From assembly GCA_051646185.1 (NCBI GenBank), contig JBOFCS010000139.1, positions 1 through 6,343 of the forward strand: a stretch of DNA of 6,343 nt, read 5' to 3'. Origin of the DNA: JBOFCS01 sp051646185 (GTDB lineage: Bacteria; Actinomycetota; Actinomycetes; Mycobacteriales; Mycobacteriaceae). A program made the translations under genes and the position numbers. The notes under the pieces are model-generated. The model saw only the letters and a program-made list of their open reading frames with translations. It was not told where the DNA came from and did not search any database. This document shows, one piece after another, positions 1 to 5,610 of the stretch (its first letter is position 1; each line of letters starts with the position of its first letter).

Positions 1-711
1 ACCACGGCACAACCTCTTTGCCGCAGTGACATAAATATTGCCAGGACCAGTAATGAGATCCACAGGAGCCAGCTCGTCGCCAGTGGTGTCACTGCCCCCG
101 TAAGTTAGCAACGCCACAGCCTGAGCACCACCTACTGCCCAAACTTCCTGTACACCCAGAAGCTGAGCAGCGGCAAGAATTGTGGGATGTGGCAGTCCAC
201 CATACGCTGCTTGAGGGGGAGAAGCGACCACTAATGACCGCACTCCAGCAATCTGCGCCGGAACCACATTCATCACCACGCTGGATGGATACACAGCGTT
301 ACCACCGGGAACATAGAGCCCAACCCGATCTACAGGAAGCCACCGCTCGGTGACCGTGCCACCGTTGACCACCGTGGTCGTGGTATCAGTACGGCGTTGA
401 TCAGCATGCACCTTTTGAGTTCGCTCAATAGCAATTTCTAAAGCGGTACGCACCGCAGGATCAAGCTGCTCTAACGCTTTGCTTAACTCCCTTGCGGGCA
501 CCCGAACCGATATAGGGCGGGTTTTATCAAATTTCTCACTTAGTTCAAGAACAGCGGTAACACCATGCTCCCGAACCGCCTCCACCACCGGCTTTACCTG
601 AGGAAGCACCGAATCCACATCTACCCCACCGCGTGGCAAAGCTGCCCGAAGTTCACTGGCGGACGGAGTGCGACCCCTAAGATCGATACGAGCAAGCTCA
701 AAGCCTGACAC
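1..711 (-). CDS. hisD: Histidinol dehydrogenase, N-terminal part (cut by window edge)
   Basis: HisD carries out the last two steps of histidine synthesis, oxidising L-histidinol to L-histidine with two NAD+ in the cytoplasm. The 237 codons present are open to the left edge. Family motifs seen are a YVPGG...P..VVMN..PA block (residues about 133-151), GGAQAVALLTYG (194-205) and GPGNIYVTAAKR (222-233), in the usual order and spacing. Family members are about 430-440 residues, so slightly over half is here; the zinc-binding and catalytic histidine region lies outside. The start is a GTG at 709-711, chosen because an in-frame TGA lies two codons upstream and an AAAGGA ribosome site (719-724) sits 7 bases before it. 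It is divergent from the LysE-type gene across a 139-bp gap. In relatives hisD heads the his operon, but the genes that would follow it are not visible. Identity is very secure. Confidence 0.96.
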   Translation of the reverse strand, partial: MSGFELARIDLRGRTPSASELRAALPRGGVDVDSVLPQVKPVVEAVREHGVTAVLELSEKFDKTRPISVRVPARELSKALEQLDPAVRTALEIAIERTQKVHADQRRTDTTTTVVNGGTVTERWLPVDRVGLYVPGGNAVYPSSVVMNVVPAQIAGVRSLVVASPPQAAYGGLPHPTILAAAQLLGVQEVWAVGGAQAVALLTYGGSDTTGDELAPVDLITGPGNIYVTAAKRLCRG

Positions 712-718
712 AAGTCAG

Positions 719-724
719 TCCTTT
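719..724 (-). promoter_or_regulatory. Ribosome binding site fixing the hisD GTG start
   Basis: On the minus strand AAAGGA lies 7 bases before the GTG at 711. It supports that GTG as the start, since the frame is closed by a TGA just upstream. The only -10-like string I see nearby is GATAAT (complement of 751-756), without a convincing -35, so I do not call a hisD promoter. Confidence 0.7.
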
Positions 725-850
725 CACAGAAGGTTTCAGTCAATAGAACAATTATCAGGATACGGCCCACATAGTTTTACACTGATCGCAACTCAAAGCA
801 GCTGAATTTTTTGCACTGCGCTTATGACAAGCTTTTGAGAGTATTGGCAT

Positions 851-1480
851 ATGAACACCCATCTGTGGCTAGCATTTGTTGGAGCTTCCTGCGCAATCAG
901 CCTGTCTCCCGGGGCTGGGGCCGTACTGTCTATGTCCACCGGATTGCAGTACGGAGTCCGTTACGGATTCTGGAACATCCTCGGATTACAAATCGGATTA
1001 CTCTTACAGATCATCATTGTTGCCGCCGGGATTGGAACATTGCTTGCACATTCAGCAGCAGCTTTTAGTGCCATTAAATGGTGCGGAGTGGGCTACTTGC
1101 TATTTTTAGCCATTAGGCAATGGCGCGCCCTACCTACCACGGTATCGGTCATCGCAGAGCTCAACAAGAATCGAATTGCTTTGATAATGAAGGGCTTTCT
1201 TGCCAATGCAACCAATCCTAAAGCAGTAGTTTTTATGCTGGCGATACTTCCACAATTTCTTGATGCCACTGCGCCACTAGTACCCCAGTATCTTGTAATA
1301 GTCCCCACCATGATCTGTGTTGATGCACTAGTGATGACTGCCTATACCACGCTTGCTGCACGAGTATTTCGATTACTTAAGTCACCACAACATCAGCGGA
1401 TCATCAACCGCACCTTCGCCGGACTATTTGTTGCTGCTGCATCGGCGTTATCGCTTATTCAACGCACGGCAAGCCCCTAG
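851..1480 (+). CDS. LysE/RhtB-family amino-acid exporter
   Basis: This is a 209-residue integral membrane protein of the LysE/RhtB translocator family, whose members export amino acids such as lysine, threonine or homoserine using the proton motive force. Length is typical (about 200-210). Six hydrophobic stretches can be read at about residues 4-28, 37-65, 70-90, 109-136, 145-172 and 186-204. Family hallmarks are the N-terminal SPGAGA (19-24) followed by a G..YG..YG pattern, and the central KGFLANATNPKA block (114-125) followed by LPQF (133-136). The ATG at 851 has only a weak GAGAG-like ribosome site about 10 bases upstream, but the protein begins correctly just before the first helix. It is alone on its strand, divergent from hisD and convergent with the SRPBCC gene 4 bp away. 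The substrate cannot be deduced; an amino acid is likely, and the hisD neighbour does not prove histidine. No adjacent LysG-like regulator is present. Confidence 0.9.
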   Translation: MNTHLWLAFVGASCAISLSPGAGAVLSMSTGLQYGVRYGFWNILGLQIGLLLQIIIVAAGIGTLLAHSAAAFSAIKWCGVGYLLFLAIRQWRALPTTVSVIAELNKNRIALIMKGFLANATNPKAVVFMLAILPQFLDATAPLVPQYLVIVPTMICVDALVMTAYTTLAARVFRLLKSPQHQRIINRTFAGLFVAAASALSLIQRTASP

Positions 1481-1484
1481 AGGA

Positions 1485-1958
1485 TTACTTCCTGTACCTA
1501 GCAGCAAGGCCTTCCAGGGTTCGTTTTATGCCTTCAGAATTTTTCACTGGGAATTTCGCCAGCTCAATACCCCTAGGCGTTACCGCAGTTGAATAATCAA
1601 ACACTTCAGTCACCAATGTTTGGTGATCGGAAATAACAGCAAGTTCCCAACGCCACTTTTGCTTAAAGGGATGCTGCCATTCGATAACCTTTTTTTGGTC
1701 ATCATTTACCAGTTCAGTAACTGAACTGGTAATACGATAAGGAAAGCCATATTGCTTCATCGCCACAGTGAACTTATCACCCAAGTTAAGGTTTGAGGGG
1801 CCAGAAATAATATTTCCTACCGTCCCGGACCCATCAATCTCACTATGTTTAGCAGGGTCTCTGAGCAGTGAAAAAAGTTCAGCTGCGGACACCTCGACGA
1901 TAACTTGATAACAAATTTTACGATGGCCACGATCAACTTCTTGAACCGAATCAGTCAT
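1485..1958 (-). CDS. SRPBCC (START/Bet v1-like) family protein, last gene of the nad operon
   Basis: This 157-residue protein reads as an SRPBCC-superfamily small-molecule-binding fold. After a short leader it has strand-like KICYQVIVEV (about 14-23), then SAAELFSLLRDPAKHSEIDGSG (24-45), the helix and loop typical of polyketide-cyclase/START-like actinobacterial proteins. It continues with a GDKF strand, YGFPYRITSSVTE, IEWQHP and a WRWEL strand, and ends in a C-terminal helix (NSEGIKRTLEGLAARYRK). Such proteins bind hydrophobic ligands in a cavity; no ligand or reaction can be assigned here. I recall that corynebacterial relatives are sometimes mislabelled 'dimethyladenosine transferase', which nothing in the sequence supports. 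There is no signal peptide or membrane segment. The ATG at 1956-1958 is preceded by AGG about 11 bases upstream. It follows nadC by 34 bp on the same strand, so it is probably cotranscribed with the nad genes. Its link to NAD synthesis is unknown. It contains a 27-bp palindrome. Confidence 0.82.
   Translation of the reverse strand: MTDSVQEVDRGHRKICYQVIVEVSAAELFSLLRDPAKHSEIDGSGTVGNIISGPSNLNLGDKFTVAMKQYGFPYRITSSVTELVNDDQKKVIEWQHPFKQKWRWELAVISDHQTLVTEVFDYSTAVTPRGIELAKFPVKNSEGIKRTLEGLAARYRK
1706..1732. repeat. 27-bp near-perfect palindrome inside the SRPBCC gene
   Basis: Arms TTACCAGTTCAGT (1706-1718) and ACTGAACTGGTAA (1720-1732) are exact reverse complements, 13 bp each, around a single base (1719). 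The repeat lies in the coding region for the SSVTELV segment (residues roughly 78-84) of the SRPBCC protein. It is not followed by a T-run on either strand, so it is not a canonical terminator. It may be a protein-binding site, a stable mRNA hairpin, or an accident of coding sequence. Confidence 0.9.
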
Positions 1959-1973
1959 ACCCTACAACCTAAC

Positions 1974-1996
1974 GTAGTGCGTAGGAAAAACACTAC
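1974..1996 (-). other. Weak hairpin at the nadC end, before the SRPBCC gene
   Basis: GTAGTG (1974-1979) and CACTAC (1991-1996) are exact 6-bp complements around an 11-base loop; on the minus-strand transcript the loop begins with five U. It overlaps the nadC stop codon. It is too short, and lacks a U-tract after the stem, to be a confident terminator. At most it could partly separate nadC from the downstream gene. Confidence 0.22.
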
Positions 1997-2853
1997 ATAT
2001 CTAACCCGAGATCAAGTACTGTGACCGAATGTGTCAAAGCGCCAACTGCTAGGTAATCCACTCCTGTTCCAGCATATTCCGCAGCTAGCTCAAGCGAAAG
2101 CCCACCAGAAGACTCCAGTTTAGTCTGCGGGGCATGAGCATTTCTTCGCTGAACGGCAATCTGTGTCTGCCATACTGGAAAATTATCCAAGAGAATCAAC
2201 TCCACATTTTCCGCAAGTATCTCATCGAATTGCTCAAGATTATCTACCTCAACCTCACAGGCAATTTCCGGTGCCATCGACCGAACCGCATGTAAGGCTG
2301 CAGTAACGGAACCAGCGGCAACAACATGATTATCTTTAATTAAGGCCGCATCACCTAAACCCATCCGATGGTTGACACCACCTCCCACCCGTACTGCGTA
2401 CTTTTGCAGTGCCCGTAATCCTGGCAAAGTTTTCCGGCTATCTCTAATTTTTGCATTAGTGCCCGCCACCGCATTCACCCAGTTTGCAGTAGCACTAGCA
2501 ATACCTGATAGATGGCATACAATATTTAGTAATGTTCTTTCCGCAGTGAGTAATTCGCGGGTCTTAGCTTCTACTTTCAGTACCGTATCTCCGGCCTGGA
2601 CCCTAGTGCCATCATCCACTCGGGAAATTACTTGGTACCCGTCCACCCCAATGACCTGGTCAAGCACTAAAAGTCCAACGTCAAGACCGGCAATAACCCC
2701 GGTAGCCCTTGCGACCATTGCCGCTGAAGTTAACGCTTGCTCAGAAACAGTTGCCAAAGTTGTGATATCGGGACCATAACGAAGATCCTCTTCCAAGGCT
2801 AGGGCGATAACGGCAAGAACTTCATCGCGATCAAGTCTAGTCTCTAACGCCAT
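1993..2853 (-). CDS. nadC: Nicotinate-nucleotide diphosphorylase (quinolinate phosphoribosyltransferase, carboxylating)
   Basis: NadC converts quinolinate plus PRPP to nicotinate mononucleotide, CO2 and pyrophosphate, the step that joins de novo synthesis to the common NAD route. The 286-residue protein has the usual length. Motifs in order are TAERTLLN (103-110), the substrate-binding DSRKTLPGLR (138-147; many homologues have DTRKT), KYAVRVGGGVNHRMGLGD (151-168), IKDNH (172-176), EVEVDN (200-205), LLDN (221-224), ESSGG (247-251) and VDYLAVGALTHS (265-276). These cover the quinolinate- and PRPP-binding residues of the alpha/beta barrel. I chose ATG 2851-2853 rather than the in-frame ATG at 2866-2868: the former has GGAGAG 5 bases upstream and begins at MALETRLD, while the latter overlaps nadB and puts that ribosome site inside the gene. 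The nadB stop codon is 1 bp before this start, so translation is probably coupled. Assignment is very secure. Confidence 0.97.
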   Translation of the reverse strand: MALETRLDRDEVLAVIALALEEDLRYGPDITTLATVSEQALTSAAMVARATGVIAGLDVGLLVLDQVIGVDGYQVISRVDDGTRVQAGDTVLKVEAKTRELLTAERTLLNIVCHLSGIASATANWVNAVAGTNAKIRDSRKTLPGLRALQKYAVRVGGGVNHRMGLGDAALIKDNHVVAAGSVTAALHAVRSMAPEIACEVEVDNLEQFDEILAENVELILLDNFPVWQTQIAVQRRNAHAPQTKLESSGGLSLELAAEYAGTGVDYLAVGALTHSVTVLDLGLDM

Positions 2854-2854
2854 A

Positions 2855-4453
2855 TCAACTCTCCACATACTGTAGTTCGGTAATAGCTAATTCACCATCG
2901 GGGTCCATCCGCACCCGAGTACTACGACGCAGCGATTCTCTGGGCTCAGGATAATCAGTGCGAGTATGACAGCCTCGAGTCTCATTCCGTTCAGAAGCAG
3001 CAAGCACCAATACTTCTGCTACCACCGCCAAGGATGAGTTCTCAATATCTAAGCCATTCTGCGGGATAACCCAAGAAGTCGAATTTAGTTGATCACGTGC
3101 ACGATCAAGCCCCACCCTATCTCTTGTGACACCTACCTCTGCAGTCATCAAAGATTGGAGTTCAACGCGAGGCAGGGCGCGTCGACGAACGAGTATCGGA
3201 TCTACCATACGAGTACAAATTTTTTCTCGCTCCACACATACTTCGCCCACCCGTTTACCCATAACTAAGCCTTCTAATAAACTATTGGAAGCCAATCGAT
3301 TTGCCCCATTAAGCCCCGTTCGAGCTACTTCACCTGCAGCATATAGCCCCCGAATTTCAGTACGACCATAAACATCGGTTAGCACACCGCCACATGAATA
3401 GTGCGCTGCAGGGGCAACTGGAATGAAATCGCGTGTCGGATCAATTCCTACCTGCTCACAAGCAAGAGTAATTGTTGGGAATCTCTGTGGAAAATCTTTG
3501 AGCACGCGGGCATCTAAAAGTACATGATCGGTGCCTAGCTCCTGCAAACGTTGCGCTATTGCCCGAGATACCACATCCCGGGGTGCCAGATCACCTAAAG
3601 GATGAACTCCGGCTGTCACCGAATTCCCTTCAGTATCAAGAAGAATTGCACCTTCGCCACGAACCGCCTCACTAATAAGAGGACGTCGCCCCAAACCCGC
3701 GCCTACGCCAAGAGAAGGAGTATAAAGCACTGTTGGATGAAACTGGATAAATTCAAGATCTACAACGCAAGCTCCGGCATCTAGGGCAAGTGCAACACCA
3801 TCACCAGTAGAACCAGGAGGGTTCGTACTAAAGGAAAATAGATGCCCCAACCCACCAGTGGCCAGCAGCACTGCTGGTGCGTGCACTACCCCCCAGCCTT
3901 GCTCCGAATAGACAAGTAGTCCGGTAACCCCCTTGGCATCTGTCATCACCTGAGCCGCTGTATGCCATTGCAGAATAGTCAGTTCAGTCGATTGTGAGTT
4001 AAGTGCCCGCTGCACTTCAGCTCCGGTCGCATCTCCCCCTGCATGGATAATTCGCCGGGTACTGTGCCCCCCTTCTCTAGTACGTTCCCAACTACCGTCA
4101 GCAGTCGCATCAAAGTGCGCTCCTAACGCAGTCAAACGTTCAACTGCGTCCTGGCCGTCGGCAATAATTGAACGCACCGCCGCTATATCGCATAATCCAG
4201 CCCCAGCAGCACACGTATCCTTTACATGGGAATCAATGGAATCACCTTGGCCGACAACAGCAATTCCCCCTTGCGCTAAAAAGGTAGAGGTGTCAGTTGG
4301 ACCTAACTTACTGACCACAAGAACGCGGCTACCACGCTTGCGGGCAGTAAGCGCCGCCGAAAGCCCGGCTACCCCACCACCAACAACAACAAAATCTGCG
4401 TTTGCTTCCCAAGAAATTGATAGAGATTGTTCAACCTTGGGTACTACACTCAT
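2855..4453 (-). CDS. nadB: L-aspartate oxidase
   Basis: NadB is the FAD enzyme that oxidises L-aspartate to iminoaspartate, the first step of bacterial de novo NAD synthesis, using oxygen or fumarate. At 532 residues it is of normal size. Features are a Rossmann FAD motif GGGVAG (25-30), STFLAQGGIA (56-65), REGGHSTRRIIHAGGDATG (126-144), EFIQFHPT (234-241), SEAVRGEGA (261-269), PRDVVSRA (291-298), HYSCGG (351-356) and the second FAD-binding block GLYAAGEVARTGLNGANR (369-386). Residues expected for catalysis and substrate binding in NadB (E127, H239, R292, H351, R386) are all visible. The C-terminal helical region ends with ETRGCHTRTDYP (491-502), typical of this family and succinate dehydrogenase flavoproteins; the lack of an adjacent iron-sulphur subunit and the nad context choose NadB. 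Its ATG overlaps the nadA stop by 4 bp (ATGA), with GGAG immediately upstream. Its iminoaspartate is labile and goes to NadA. Confidence 0.97.
   Translation of the reverse strand: MSVVPKVEQSLSISWEANADFVVVGGGVAGLSAALTARKRGSRVLVVSKLGPTDTSTFLAQGGIAVVGQGDSIDSHVKDTCAAGAGLCDIAAVRSIIADGQDAVERLTALGAHFDATADGSWERTREGGHSTRRIIHAGGDATGAEVQRALNSQSTELTILQWHTAAQVMTDAKGVTGLLVYSEQGWGVVHAPAVLLATGGLGHLFSFSTNPPGSTGDGVALALDAGACVVDLEFIQFHPTVLYTPSLGVGAGLGRRPLISEAVRGEGAILLDTEGNSVTAGVHPLGDLAPRDVVSRAIAQRLQELGTDHVLLDARVLKDFPQRFPTITLACEQVGIDPTRDFIPVAPAAHYSCGGVLTDVYGRTEIRGLYAAGEVARTGLNGANRLASNSLLEGLVMGKRVGEVCVEREKICTRMVDPILVRRRALPRVELQSLMTAEVGVTRDRVGLDRARDQLNSTSWVIPQNGLDIENSSLAVVAEVLVLAASERNETRGCHTRTDYPEPRESLRRSTRVRMDPDGELAITELQYVES
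2859..2864 (-). promoter_or_regulatory. Ribosome binding site deciding the nadC start
   Basis: GGAGAG on the minus strand lies inside the last codons of nadB and 5 bases before the ATG at 2853. It lies downstream of the alternative ATG at 2868, so it supports the shorter nadC and coupling to nadB translation. Confidence 0.75.
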
Positions 4454-5496
4454 TCTCCGCCACCAGGATTCCCGATAGCAATCATCCGCTGGACCGACAT
4501 CTTTGCTTTTGCAGCAACTTGGGTATCAACAAAAACTTCATCTTTATTCTCAACCAAGCACCTCAATAAAGCAGCTGGAGTTATCATCTTCATATACCCA
4601 CATGATGCCCGATCGTTAACAGCGAGGAACTCTACCCCTGGTGCTGCCTTACGCAATTGATGCAACATTCCCACTTCTGTGGCCACCAAAACTTGTGTAG
4701 CTCCAGTTTCACGCGCAGCCTCTAACATACCGCCCGTGGAAAGGATCTTCACTCGATCAGCAGGAACAAAACCCTCACCTGCAAGATATAAAGCCGAAGT
4801 GGCGCAACCACATTCTGGATGTACATATAATTCGGCATCGGGATGTGAGCGTGCCTGATCGGCAAGCTCCTCTCCGTTTATACCGGCATGTACATGACAT
4901 TCTCCAGCCCAAATCTGCATATTGGTACGCCCGGTAACACGCTTTACATGAGCTCCCAAAAACTGATCAGGAAGGAATAACACATCCCTATCTGCGTCAA
5001 TAGAATTAACCACATCAACCGCATTCGATGAGGTACAACAAATATCGGTCAACCCTTTTACTTCGGCAGTGGTATTAACGTAAGACACAACTAGAGCATC
5101 TGGATTATCCGCTTTCCAAGCTCTAAGATCCTCCGCAGTTATTGAGTCCGCCAGCGAGCAACCTGCACGCTGGTCAGGAATGAGCACAGTCTTTTCTGGG
5201 CTTAATATTTTTGCTGTCTCCGCCATAAAATGCACCCCACAAAAAATTATGGTGCTTTCGACAGCTTCTGCGGCAATCCGAGACAAAGCCAAGGAATCCC
5301 CGACGTGATCAGCGACATCTTGAATAGCAGGGAGTTGATAATTATGCGCCAGAATAGTCGCCCCACGTTCACGGGCAAGTCGGCGAATTTCCTGAGCCCA
5401 CAGTGGGCTAGCTTCAACCCCAGAAAATCCTTGATCACTATTAGCAATACGGTCAACTAGCCCTCTGCCCGCCCCTGCAACGCCTGGTGTTGTCAT
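4450..5496 (-). CDS. nadA: Quinolinate synthase A
   Basis: NadA condenses iminoaspartate with dihydroxyacetone phosphate to quinolinate, using an oxygen-sensitive [4Fe-4S] cluster. The 348-residue product has the three cluster cysteines in expected contexts: C113 in RAGCSLADS, C200 in AGECHVHAG and C299 in RASCGYMKM. Other family motifs are LAHNYQLPAIQDVADHVGDS (49-68), GVHFMAETAKILSPEK (87-102), SYVNTTAEVK (138-147), DQFLG (177-181), HPEC (226-229) and STGGM (253-257). This is the short-C-terminus class that lacks the CxxCxxC loop of the E. coli enzyme. I start at ATG 5494-5496 because AAGGAG lies 7 bases upstream; an in-frame ATG at 5527-5529 would add 11 unlike residues and bury the ribosome site. 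It is first in the operon, divergent from the regulator, with about 77 bases of leader if the proposed promoter is right. No nadS-like cysteine desulfurase gene, which I recall in the C. glutamicum operon, is present here. Confidence 0.97.
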   Translation of the reverse strand: MTTPGVAGAGRGLVDRIANSDQGFSGVEASPLWAQEIRRLARERGATILAHNYQLPAIQDVADHVGDSLALSRIAAEAVESTIIFCGVHFMAETAKILSPEKTVLIPDQRAGCSLADSITAEDLRAWKADNPDALVVSYVNTTAEVKGLTDICCTSSNAVDVVNSIDADRDVLFLPDQFLGAHVKRVTGRTNMQIWAGECHVHAGINGEELADQARSHPDAELYVHPECGCATSALYLAGEGFVPADRVKILSTGGMLEAARETGATQVLVATEVGMLHQLRKAAPGVEFLAVNDRASCGYMKMITPAALLRCLVENKDEVFVDTQVAAKAKMSVQRMIAIGNPGGGE

Positions 5497-5503
5497 TGCC
5501 CTA

Positions 5504-5509
5504 CTCCTT
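5504..5509 (-). promoter_or_regulatory. Ribosome binding site fixing the nadA start
   Basis: AAGGAG on the minus strand stands 7 bases before the ATG at 5496, the strongest Shine-Dalgarno match in the window. It decides against the upstream in-frame ATG at 5529. Confidence 0.8.
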
Positions 5510-5536
5510 ACTGCGCAACCGCGAGCCACTCTCCGA

Positions 5537-5574
5537 TTGCCGTTTCTTGGGTTTTCGACTTAAGATCGAAAACA
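5537..5574 (+). promoter_or_regulatory. Predicted leaderless promoter of the NUDIX regulator gene
   Basis: A -35-like TTGCCG (5537-5542) and a -10-like TAAGAT (5561-5566, fitting the actinobacterial TANNNT pattern) are 18 bp apart. Seven bases after the -10 comes the A of the ATG at 5574, the normal distance to a transcription start. No Shine-Dalgarno sequence precedes this ATG, as expected for a leaderless message, which is common in actinobacteria. The -10 lies wholly inside the inverted repeat 5551-5573. Confidence 0.6.
5551..5573. promoter_or_regulatory. Predicted NrtR/NdnR operator (23-bp inverted repeat)
   Basis: Perfect 8-bp arms GTTTTCGA (5551-5558) and TCGAAAAC (5566-5573) flank a 7-bp centre that itself contains the palindrome CTTAAG. 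The site is in the nadA-regulator intergenic region, covers the regulator's likely -10 and would lie at the start of the nadA transcript. NrtR-type regulators, including NdnR of C. glutamicum, are known to bind inverted repeats of about 21 bp at NAD-gene promoters; assigning this repeat to the adjacent regulator is inference. Confidence 0.72.
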
Positions 5575-5610
5575 TGCCATATCGTAGCACTGCACACGAA
5601 GTTCTTGTTG
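5573..5610 (-). promoter_or_regulatory. Possible nadA operon promoter
   Basis: On the minus strand TACGAT (complement of 5581-5586) fits the TANNNT -10 pattern with GC just before it. It would start transcription near 5573-5574, at the edge of the inverted repeat. The -35 region (about 5604-5610) shows only poor matches such as AACAAG or CAACAA. I found no better -10 between here and nadA, so this is the best guess and not a firm call. Confidence 0.35.

Noticed and set aside
712..850. Possible T-box-type leader upstream of hisD, as has been proposed for the C. glutamicum his operon.
   Set aside because: The gap is only 139 bp. I found no T-box consensus block, no recognisable antiterminator/terminator pair and no T-run before the hisD start.
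811..1311. Open frames of 70-85 codons overlapping the exporter gene on both strands.
   Set aside because: They lie within or mostly within the well-supported LysE-family gene in other frames and show no recognisable protein character.
1461..1500. Bidirectional terminator between the convergent exporter and SRPBCC genes.
   Set aside because: Only 4 bp separate the stops, and the nearby pairing (AGGA/TCCT) is far too short to call a terminator.
2372..2779. A 135-codon plus-strand open frame antisense to nadC.
   Set aside because: It is the opposite-strand shadow of a strongly conserved gene; its Ser/Thr/Pro-rich composition follows from the nadC codons.
3862..3877. Inverted repeat CCAGCAG/CTGCTGG with a 2-base centre inside nadB.
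   Set aside because: Seven-base arms made of common codons are expected by chance in a window of this size, and the position is in the middle of a conserved coding region.
5497..5573. Riboswitch (for example an NAD-class aptamer) in the nadA leader.
   Set aside because: The stretch is about 77 bases and I see no conserved aptamer pattern or terminator-like stem; the inverted repeat at 5551-5573 looks like a DNA operator.
5487..5573. Longer regulator form starting at the in-frame ATG at 5487.
   Set aside because: The extra 29 residues would be encoded through the inverted repeat and overlap the nadA start, do not resemble the family N-terminus, and lack a ribosome site.
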